Origin: Telopea speciosissima
Lineage: Eukaryota > Streptophyta > Magnoliopsida > Proteales > Proteaceae
NCBI RefSeq assembly: GCF_018873765.1
Contig: NC_057925.1
Location: 46,965,010-47,029,009, forward strand
Direction of reading: 5' to 3'
DNA: 64,000 bases
Made by a program: the position numbers and the translations under genes. The notes under the pieces were generated by a model that searched no databases, was not told the DNA's origin, and saw only the letters and a list, made by a program, of their open reading frames with translations. Shown here in pieces: positions 1-10,400 of the stretch. The stretch's first letter is position 1. Each line of letters begins with the position of its first letter.

Positions 1-153
1 CCCCCAAATACATGGGGGTGGACGAAATGACCGTTCTACCCTTGAATGACATAAATAACCACCCCATGTGGGTGCAGCCTGTGCCCAGACACATGGGTCT
101 ACCATTCAGGGGGGGCAGGGTGGTTATTTCGTCCACCCCCATGTGTCTGGGCA
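1..153. repeat. MITE-like inverted repeat, cut by window edge
   Basis: Two arms are inverted copies: positions 10-32 (core CATGGGGGTGGACGAAAT) and 122-144 (its reverse complement, one mismatch in the core region). The internal part (86-153) closely resembles 59650-59715, so both belong to one short repeat family. The left end may lie outside the window, so no target duplication can be checked. No coding potential. Confidence 0.55.
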
Positions 154-620
154 CTAAGGTTCAAAATCCAGGTATTAGACTCGGGATTGATCATGGCCGA
201 AACCTTTTCGGATTGGTTCAAATCTGCTAGGATTGGTCAAAAAACCCCCCAAAATCGTTTTTTTATGGATCGGGTCATGTATTAGCTAGAGTTGGTTGGT
301 AGGTGTTGTGATCTTGGGATTGGATCGGCTGATATTATCTGGATCGGATCGGTCAAAATCGATTGGTATCAATCAAGATAATATAAAAAATTAAAAAAAA
401 AAAACTTAAAAACTTTGAAAACATAAAAAAAAATTCAATTGGATCGGTCAAGGATCGTATCGAATCGGCCAATCCAATTGAGTTGGGCTATCCAATCAAT
501 GATCCAGTCAAACCTTGTTGTATCGGTCAAAATCTCAAGATCGATCTCGACTGATACCAATCCGATCCAGCCAATATCGTCCGATCCGATCCAATAACTC
601 AAAAAATGCTGGGCACTGCC
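154..620. repeat. Degenerate GATCGG-rich repeat
   Basis: The stretch is a degenerate mix of ATCGG/GGATCGG words on both strands with an A-rich centre (about 380-430). The same word style occurs inside the transposon at 8414-9455 and around 58205-58710, which suggests an old hAT-type non-autonomous element. No clean terminal repeats or target duplication were found. No gene is seen here. Confidence 0.35.
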
Positions 621-1245
621 TGCGCCCCGAGCCAGAGAACATTTGGCCTAATCATAATTTCCTTCAAATATTAGGGGCCTCAATCAAAATTTCTGAAATT
701 TGAGGGACATCATAATTAGTTTCATCAAACGGTAAAGATCCCTTATGAAAATTTACCCTTTATTGACCAACCAGTGAACCAAACATCCCCACCTAAAAAT
801 AATTATTCTCAGTAGTAGGTTCCGGTTATCTGAACTGAACTGAACCAACCCAGCGGAGGATCATTTTTCCGATCGGGCCGTCACCGACCTGCGCCTTCAA
901 TTCGGTTCCCAAAATGGCCTTCCATTATTTTCTATAAAAGGAAAAGCTCATAAGGCAGTATCTATCAGCTTTTGTACTCTCTCTCCCTTATCCATAGCCG
1001 TTACTACTGTGTATTATATTTCTGGTAAGGGTATTACTGTAATATCGAACTACCACCTTAGATTCATTTCCCATTTTGAAAAAGGAAAAAGAAGGCCATT
1101 ATCTGCAAGATATCCAATGACGATTTTATCCTCATCTCACTCTTCAGAACCCTCTATCCTTTCTGAAGATGAGGGCATTATTGTCATCACAATTTAGAAA
1201 CTGTTAAATACAAACAAGGAGGGGGCCTTTGGCGTCATTTCAAAA
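621..1245. other. Upstream region of the SWIB gene, no gene seen
   Basis: AT-rich non-coding sequence. A possible distal TATA-like word (TATAAAAGG) lies near 932-940, but the better placed TATA box is at 1246. Short open frames here have no recognisable similarity. Confidence 0.4.
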
Positions 1246-1253
1246 TATATAAA

Positions 1254-1254
<1 letters not shown>
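1246..1254 (+). promoter_or_regulatory. TATA box of the SWIB-domain gene
   Basis: TATATAAAA lies about 190 bp before the start codon at 1446 and directly before a GA-rich leader. Plant TATA boxes sit about 30 bp upstream of transcription start, so transcription would begin near 1280 and give a GA-rich 5' leader of roughly 165 nt. The motif is seen; the transcription start is inferred. Confidence 0.55.
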
Positions 1255-1255
<1 letters not shown>

Positions 1256-1284
<29 letters not shown>

Positions 1285-1380
1285 CACACACACAGAGACA
1301 GGGAGAAGAGAGAGGAGAGAGGAGAGAGAGACACACACAGAGACAGGGAGAAGAGAGAGAAGAGAGAGAGAGAGAGAGAT
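1256..1380 (+). repeat. GA/CA microsatellite in the 5' leader, internally duplicated
   Basis: (GA)n and (CA)n tracts, with a block of GAGAGAGACACACACACAGA type followed by GACAGGGAGAAGAGAGAG present twice (about 1280-1312 and 1325-1360). It lies between the TATA box and the start codon, so it is probably transcribed. GA-rich leaders and GAGA-like promoter repeats are common in plants; length variation is likely. Confidence 0.8.
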
Positions 1381-1402
1381 GGCTAAGGAGGGAACCGTTT
1401 GA
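1379..1402 (+). promoter_or_regulatory. Upstream ORF (7 codons) in the SWIB gene leader
   Basis: ATG at 1379 opens a seven-codon frame (MAKEGTV) ending at TGA 1400-1402, before the main ATG at 1446. A second upstream ATG at 1426 opens a 41-codon frame that overlaps the main start in another frame and ends inside exon 1. If both lie in the mRNA, scanning ribosomes would meet them first. A pyrimidine tract ending in CAG at about 1410-1419 could instead be a 3' splice site of a leader intron. Confidence 0.4.
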
Positions 1403-1445
1403 GTTTCCGTTTTTTCAGTTATTATATGAAGGTTTACCCACAGCA

Positions 1446-4400
1446 ATGGTGTCGGACCAAGAAATATCAAGCAGCGTTGAGTCTCTGCTCCGTCAATCGG
1501 ATCCTCGCAGTTTTACCTCCCTTAACGGCGTCGTTCAGCAGTTGGAAGCGAAGCTAGGGTTAAGCCTCGCCCACAAGGCTGGCTTCATCAGAGACCAGAT
1601 CGATCATCTTCTCCGATCACAAGTCCAACAACACGCTCCGAAGGACCATTTTGCCCTTCAACAGCAGCAGCAACAGCAGCAACAGCACCCGCACCACCAC
1701 CAGCACCCTCAATATCAGAACACCCATCCCCAAATCCCTCAACATTTCGCCCTTCCTGTCCACCGTCACGAGGAGCTCAACTTCCGAGGTGCTCCTCCTC
1801 CGGCGCAGCTACAGCCCCTACCGGTGACCAAAGCTAATGCTTTTATCCAGAATGTCGTTGCTCTACCTGCCCCTGAAATACCCAAAGAAAGGTTCGCTGC
1901 CCTTCTACTTTTCTTCCGTTCACGCTTGGAAATCATGGCCCTAGGGTTTCTCTGTCAGGGTTTTGGAATTTGAGTTCTTCTCGATTTATTTTGTATTTTA
2001 CATTGTCTTTTATCAAAGGTGAAATGTCTTTCGTTGCAAAGTTTATGGTTTTTTTTTTCGAGAGCAGAGCGGAGTTTTTTGGTTTTATAGTTGATTTTTT
2101 ATTTTCTTATTGGAAGCAGAATGACGGGAATTCTACACTAATGCTTATGAATTGCAGTAACAATTCTCGCAACTTAATATTTTTTTGGGTACTCTACTTG
2201 ATTATTCGTCTTTTATGTATGTCATCTCGTATTCCGCCCCCCCCCCCTTCTCTTCTTTTACTGTTCTTCTCGTGCCTTGGTTGGTTCCAACTGCATACGT
2301 TCCGTACACGGTAGTGATTCTTCATAATGCGTGTCTTTATGTGCCTTCAATGCGTTTTAGAAACTCGACCTGCATGTCTGGTTTTCTACTTCACTAAATA
2401 AAAGAAAAATGTTTATTTATGAACTGAAAATGCGTGTTTGTATGTGCCTTCTAACTTTCATTCGCTTATTGCTGTCCATCCTTTCAGCAGTGGCAGCCTG
2501 TCTGCACTTCTCCGCCTTTGTTGATGTGCTGCAACTTGGTTTGGGTTGTAGTTTTGTAGGTGATGGGGAACTATGGTACCCTTTTTTGTGTGTGGTACTT
2601 GGGAACTATGGTTGTTGGCTGATGTTTGATCACTTCCTCCATTTTATATATTTCTTGCAACTCTAGTTATCTTTTGCCCATAAAAATTAGTTTTTTCTGA
2701 CGTGACAATCAAAGTTCTGTTATGTTCAGTTTCATACATTTTGAATGTGATGTTTTATGAGGGTCTCTCTGATTCTAAGTATATTTTACAAATACTCCTG
2801 GGTAACATAATACTTGAGCTTGTCTATTTGTTCTGTTTATCATTTATTGCAGTGCTCCAACTGGAACCAAAAGGAGAGGTGGCCCGGGAGGGCTCAACAA
2901 AGTTTGTGGTGTTTCACCTGAACTCCAGGCCATTGTTGGTGAGCCAGCCCTGCCAAGGACCCAGGTTCTCTGTTTCTTGAATCATCCTATTACTTATTAG
3001 TTGGTCCCGTTATTAAATATTTTTTCTGCTTACTATTCAAGAGAATCCTAATGGCACCATTATTTTATTCTGCAGATTGTGAAGCAATTATGGGCTTACA
3101 TAAGAAAAAACAATCTCCAAGATCCAAGCAATAAGAGAAAGATAATTTGCAATGATGAGCTGCGTTTGGTGTTTGAAACAGACTGTACTGACATGTTCAA
3201 GATGAATAAACTGCTAGCCAAGCATATTATCCCTCTTGAACCCTCAAGTATGCATGTCCTTTTTTTAATGATTTTAACATATTTGGCATCTGTTGAAACA
3301 TGGATGGTAGTTTATATGATTTCTTACTTGTAGAAGAGTCAGGTAAAGATTCTAAGAGGATAAAGCTAGACATGGAGTCTGCAACTGAAAGTATCGAAGC
3401 TGGTGAATCTTCCGTGATAATATCTGTTGCACTTGCCCAATTTTTTGGCACTGGGGAAAGGGAAATGCTTCAATCGGAAGCTGTAAATCGTGTTTGGGAT
3501 TACATAAAAGTTAACCAGCTGGAGGTGGGTAATCGGTGCATAAATTTTTTTTTATTTTTAAAATATCATTTATAACACCATTTATTTGGTTTGCGCTGAT
3601 TTTAGTTTGTTAATTGTGATGGAATACAACATGGATGTGAAGTAGAAATTGAAACAATGATGCAGGAGCAGTTCTTTGGACTGGGCAGAACTTGTTTGAG
3701 AACTCTGACTGAAAACCGGGCCCGAATTGGGATTTGGGACTAGTAGGATATTAGTAGTTTATTTACTTACTCATTTGGATTTATCTTGTAATATTTTGTT
3801 TTAGGCTAGAATTCCATTCCATTTTAAGTCTTAGAGTTAGTTTTATATTGGGTTAGATAGTTAGGAAATAGAGTTAGATTTTACTTCTGTTTTAGCATTA
3901 GGCTGCAATTAGGAAACTTCAATTTCATTTTATAAATATACTTGTAACCCAATTTATTGAACAAAATTGAATAGAATGAAAAGTTGAGTTGGAATCTCAC
4001 GGTTGTGAGTATGGTGTGAGGCCGGTGGCCTTCTTCTCATTCTCCTTCCTCTTCTTTTTCTCCTTCTCCTGTCCCCTTTCTAGCGAGATCCTCTTTTTCT
4101 CATTCCCTCTTTTCTGTTATGGCGGTACTTACAGCAACCCATATGTTGGATCGATCTTCTTCAATTCAACTTTTACTTTTCTCCCTCTGAGATTTTGGGC
4201 GTTGGGTGCCCTCCATAGGTGATCCAAACCCTATTGTCTGAGTTCCAAAGACATTTTCATCTCTTAGTTTCAACGTCAGTTTCAGATCTGGTTTCTTTTT
4301 GCCTCCAGCTTCCTATTTCAGAAAATTTCCTGAAGCTAATCCTTGATTTCTGGAATTGCTATTGGTATTTCCTAAGAGGGCTTAGAGTTAGAAATCTTAT

Positions 4401-7400
4401 CCTAAAATTTCAGGCTGACCAGATCTCATCTGATTGAGTTCTTCCATCTGCAATTGGGTTGGGTTTACTGCTCATGCTGTTCTGTTTTAACACAATGAAG
4501 AAGACGATCTATTCCTCCCCTCTTTGTCGATAGTCTAATCCCTTTTATATGTTATTCCCTAAATACCCCCTCATCCCCTTCTTTATTACGTTACTTCTTT
4601 TTTGTTATTACTTCCCAAATACCCCTCCCCAAAGTAATTTCTTCTTTATGTTAAAATTCCACTCATATTCTTGTGGGTGCTTTTGGAAGTCAAGAAAATT
4701 ACAGCCCTGGCATTAATAATTAGTCTTTTAATAAGTGCTGGATTGTTACCTAATTTACAAAAATCGTCATTATCCTTGATTAATTGAGTCCTATTGTCCG
4801 GGATGGGCCCACAACGAACCCAAATAGGGTATTGTGACCTGGGTTCCGCATCAATTGGTAGCAGAGCAAACCTGACCATTGAGTCCTTATTGTTCAAGTT
4901 TAGAGTTCGCTTGCCTAACGGAAAGCTTACTATTTTATTTATTGGTGAAGGGCAAAGTGACAATTTTGTCTCACGGTCTGTGGTGGATATGTTATCAAAG
5001 ACCAACAGGATCATCATTGAGTATGAGGATGATGTTTTTGTCTAATTTTCCATTTCTCAGTATTGTGATGGTGCTTATTGTGAAGTGTTTGATTCCCCTC
5101 AACACATTATTAAACTGGGTTGAGAATGGTTTGAAGAACAAAGCGGCATCGTTGATTGTAACAGAAGTTTGTGAACCTTACAACCTTTTCACATGTGCCA
5201 GACATTCATTATTCAAGGATTGGTTGACATAGTATGCTTAGAGTCAAAGAAGGTGGTACTGACAGTGCAGCCACAAGACGAGTCGAATGGGTCAAGACAA
5301 AAGGAAGACGCTTGAATGTGGGATAACAAGTAACGGTCAAGGAAGACAAGACAGTTATTGTGGGTGAAGCTTCAATTGACATATTAGACCCTACTACAAC
5401 GATGAACATTCTACATATTGAGTTTGTTATTCCCCACATATTTCAAGCCACTGATGCATCATCAAAGCTTCATATTTTGCATTTTCTTCAAGTTGCAGAC
5501 AAGGAGCCAATAGCCCCCCATTCGTGTGCTTTTATTTCTACTGTTCTACATGAGTTTTTTTTTTTTCTTAATACCTGGATAATTGATGTAGGAGCAGTTC
5601 TTTGAACTAGGCCGAACTTGTTTGAGAACTCCGCCTGAAAACCTAACCCGAGTTGGGATTTGGGGCTAGAAGGATATTAGTAGTTTATTTACTTACTTCT
5701 TTGGATTTATTTTGTAATCTTTTGTCTTAGGGTAGAATTCCATTTAAGCCTTAGAGTTAGTTTTAGACTGGGTAGATAATTAGGAAATAGAGTTAGATTT
5801 TACTTCTGTTTTAGCATTAGAATATAATTAGAATTTCAATTTTGTTTTATACATATACTTGTAACCCAATTCATTGAACATAATTGAATAGAATAAAAAG
5901 TTGAGTAGGAATCATGGTTAGTTAAAACGGAAACGGCAAAAAAATGGTATTCGGTACGGTCGTGTTTTAAACGGATCAGAACGTGAATGGGATGGTAAAA
6001 AATACAGTCGAATACTTCAAGAACGGGAACAAAAAAAGAAACCAGACGGTACACGTTTTAAACGTGTAAATTTGAACAATACGGTACAAAAAAAAAGGCA
6101 ATATATACGCATAAATTGATAAATAATTTCCTAAATACCTGCATCAAAATTCAAAGCAACTATAACAATCAAAACAAATGTAGGTAGTATCCACATTCCA
6201 TTCCAAATTAAAGTTGGAATCTTAAGCACCATAATATTACAATCAGACATTTATTCAAACCACCCATTCCAATATCAGAATCAACTATACCAAATGAACA
6301 AGTTCAATAATATTCCCATCACACAAATAATAGAAAAATATTAATCAGAGCACTATAAGTATGTTAGCCATGTCCTTTACATAGTCATTATAAAATAATA
6401 ATAGAGAATATGATCTTTTTAAATCTTGGAATGTTAAAGAATAACAGTGAATGAATCAACTTAGCAGTTAAGTATGAACGATTGAACATGTAGGAGTCTT
6501 AATTATCAAAGCAATATTCCCATCACATATTTTTCTTTCCACTCTATTGTAACGAATCAGGTAGAGAACGATGGAGTTTCAATAATATTCCCATCACACA
6601 TTTATCAATAACATTCCCATCACCATTTTTATTTGTAGGAATAGTTCACTATCTAGTGTGAAGTGTGATTCACTATATCATAATGAAGAGATTGAGACAG
6701 AGGAAGGGAGGGGTTTCAGGCTGCTAACTGTTTTTCCGCAGGTAGCTGGCTTGCTGCTTCCCTCTGATCTCCGACTTGCTGCCAGGAGAGAGGGAGAGTG
6801 ACTATGCGATCGGGAGCTGAGGAGGTTTGGCTGTGCGGAGAGTCTCGGACTCTTGATTCTTTGCTGGCTTGCTTCTTACCTCCAGTTGTCAACTCGCCGC
6901 TGCTCTGTAAGGGATAGAAGCTTTGGTCGCCGGCTTCCCACTGGGAGAGAGGGAGAGGGACTGTACGATGAGGAGCCACAGAGGTCTTCGTGTTCGGCAC
7001 TTCGGCTGTGCGAGAGTGTGAGACTCTGAAATGCTCGATCGAGAAAATGAGGGAATGGGTTTAGGGTTTTGGTTAAATTGCTAAATCGGGCTGGTTTGGT
7101 TTTTTTTATTAATAGCTGTTTTTTTCATTAAAAAAATGTATACGCATACTATATGCATTTAGAATTCTTTATCCAGTCGTACCGTTTTTTACCGTTGCTT
7201 TGGGAGCAGTTCAGCCATACGCGTTTTAAACGGTTTGGCTGTTTTATTCGCGTTTTAACTAACAAAGGTTGGAATCTCACGATTGTGAGTGTGGTGCTAG
7301 GCCGGTGGCCTTGTTTCCCCCTCCTTTCTTCTCTTCTTGTTCTTCTTCTTTCCCCTTTCAAACGAGACCCTCTTATTCATTACCTCGTCTATTTTCTTCT

Positions 7401-10400
7401 TCCTCTTTTCTGTTATGCGGTACTTGCAGCAATCCATACGTTGGATCAATCTTCTTCAATTCAACTCTTCTCCCTCTGAGATTTTGGGTGTTGGGTGCCC
7501 TTCCATAGACGATTCAAACCCTATTGTCTTAGTTCCAAAGTCATCTTCATCTCTTGGTTTCAACTTCAGTTTCAGACCTGGTTTCCTTTTGCGGCCAGCT
7601 TCCTATTTCAGAAATTTTCCTGGAAGCTACTAATACTTTCTCTGGAATTGCTGTCGGTACTTCCTAAGGGCATGGAGTTAGAAATCTTATCCTAAAATTT
7701 TAGGCTGACCAGATCTCATCTGATTGAGTTCTTCCATCTGCAATTGGGCAGATGGATTGGGTTTACTGCTCATGCTGTTCTGTTTTAACACAAGGAATAA
7801 GACAATCTATTCCTCTCCTCTATGTCGATAGTCTAAGCCCTTTTTATTTGTTATTCCCTAAATACCCCCTCATCCCCTTCTTTATTACGTTACTTTTTTT
7901 TTTTTTCTTTTTCTTTTTCTGTTATTACTTTCCACAAGTATCCCTCCTTGAAGTAATTGCTTCTTTATGTTATAAACTTATAACTCCACTCCTATTCTTG
8001 TGGGTGCTTTTGGAAGTCAAGAAAATTACAGCCCTGCCATTAATATTTATTCACCTTTTATTAAGTGCTGGATTGTTACCTAATTTACGAAAATCACCAT
8101 TATCCTTTTTTAATTGAGTCCTATTGTTCGAACCCAAATAAGGTATTGTGACCCGGGTTCTGCATCAATTGGTAGCAGAGCAAACTTGACCATTGATTCC
8201 TTTGTGTTCAAATTTAGAGTTCGCTTGCCTAACGGAAAGCTTGCTATTTATTTATTGATGAAGGGTAAAGTGACAATTTCGGCTTGCAGTCTGTGGTGGA
8301 TATGTTATCGAAGACCCAACAGGATCATCATTGAGTCTGAGGATGATGTTTCGAATTTTCCATTTCTCAGTATTGTGATGGTGCTTATTGTGAAGTTTTT
8401 GATTCCTCTCAACCAAGGTTTAAAGTATTGGTATCGGGTATCGTATCGGTTGGGTGATTTTAAGAGACGTATCGTATGATTCGTATCGTATCGTATCGTT
8501 TCGGAGATACGTATCGAACAATACAAATACGCATAGAAATGGTCAAGATACACATGGAAATACACTTTTGGAACAAAAAACAATATAAATAAGCAATATA
8601 TAATAAGTGTCATGCATAAAACCTAAAATGGTGAATAATGTATAATCAAACAAGTGCATTAAATTGAAATTGTTATAAAAGATGAAGTTTCTCACATGTT
8701 GTAATCGTCTATAGCCATGAAGAGTATTGGATGATGCAAAGGATGATGTTATAGCACTCCATGATTCGTTTTTAGTTTAAAAGTGTGAAAAACCAAGATT
8801 AAATGCAAGATTTTAGACTCTTGGTTGAGAGTTTTCCTTCATTTTTTCGTGAGATTAGGAATTGTATTGATTCTATGAGTGAAAATGGCTTCTTAATGAA
8901 CTGTATCGATGGTTATGAATTCCATTGGACCCAGAAATGATACATTGGAAGAATCTTTTGGGTCTTCCAATATCAATAGGTTGATTGTTTCGCTCTTGTA
9001 TCTTCCAAAAGGGAAAAGATCTCTGAGAGTTGTTTCACGGATCCGAAAGAGAGTACTTGGGTTCTCCTAATAACTAAAAAGTGTATCATGCCTGAATCTA
9101 ATTGGGGTTCGCGGTGGTGGAGGAACCGGATCAGAAAAAAGAGGGATTCTAGTTGTAAGATAGCATCGGTACATGTCGGTATGTATCGGTACGTATCGGT
9201 GATGTATTGGTATGTATCGAGCCATATCGGCCGATATGTATCGATACATATCGGCCGATACGTATTCAATCACCCATTCAACCCTTTACTGGAGGTATCG
9301 ATACGTATCGGTCTTATTGTATCGTATCGGCCCATATCGGTCGATACATTTCGATACAATTCGAGACAGTTCATTTTAAAAAAAAAAGGAGATGTATCGG
9401 TATCGACTGATACGATACCGATACCGATACGTATCGGTCGATTCTTTAAACCATGCTCTCAACGCATTATTAAATTAAGTCAAGAGTGGTTGGAAGAACG
9501 AAGTGACGTTGTTGATTGCAAAAGAAATTTATGCACCCTACATCTTTTTCACATGCATCAGACATTCGTTCTTCAAGGATTGGTTGATGAAAAATGCTCA
9601 GAGTCAAAGAAGGTGGTACCGTCAATGCAGCCACAAGACGAGCCGAATGGGTCAATGCTCGGATCTGGGACAAGAAGTACTGGTTAAGGAGACGGTTATT
9701 GTGGGTGAAGCATCTATAGACTCTACTACAACAATGAATGTTCTACTTATTGAGTTTTTTATTCCCCACATATTTCAAAACACAGATGCAACATCGAAGT
9801 TGCATATTTTGGATTATCTTCAAGTTTTAGAAAAGGAGCTGATAGCCCCCGTTCGTGTGCTTTTATTTCTACCGTCCTAGAAAACTCATGGACGAGTTTT
9901 TTCCATCAAGAGAATTGATGTGGGAGCAGTTCTTTGGACCGAGCCGAACTTGTTTGAAAACTTTGTCCAGAAACTGGGCCTGTATTGGGATTTGGGTGTA
10001 GTAAGATATTAGTAGTTTATTTACTTATTTTGATTTCTCTTGTAATAATTTGTTTTAGGCTAGAATTCCATTCCAATTTAAGTCTTATAGTTAGTTTTAG
10101 AATTGGTTAGATACATAAGAAATAGAGTTCGATTTTACTTCTATTTTAGCACTAGACTACAATTAGGAAACTTCAATTTAGTTTTCATGCGATAGATGGC
10201 TTTGTGGTAACTACTTGTTCAAGAAGTATATTCTTATACGTCCACCTGTATGACGACTTGGCTTGGTCATCCTTTGTAGAATAACTATTTCTACATTAGC
10301 AACTTTCTTCCGGCAGTTCTTGACACTGATTGAATGAACATTTAGAGCTGACTTGGGAGTTGCCCCGATTAGTGACAAGCTCCAAGGGAGTCATTTGAGG

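Larger units (their letters stand above)
3661..10185 (+). mobile_element. LTR-like tandem array: LTR-internal-LTR-internal-partial LTR
   Basis: A unit of about 1.93 kb starting TG(C/T)(A/G)GGAGCAGTTCTTTG begins at 3661, 5587 and 9919. The first unit is uninterrupted. The second is stretched to 4.3 kb by two nested transposons. The third stops near 10185. Each unit has an LTR-like part of about 1.19 kb with a TATAAATATA and polyadenylation-like region, then a possible tRNA-iMet primer-binding site (TTGGTAGCAGAGC at 4855 and about 8169), then about 0.74 kb of internal DNA. A non-autonomous LTR retrotransposon made tandem by unequal recombination fits. No polypurine tract is visible before the second LTR, so an ordinary tandem duplication is not excluded. 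Confidence 0.6.

Noticed and set aside
1240-1470. Antisense open frame rich in Ser-Leu and Ser-Val
   Set aside because: It is a translation of the GA/CA microsatellite in the SWIB gene leader.
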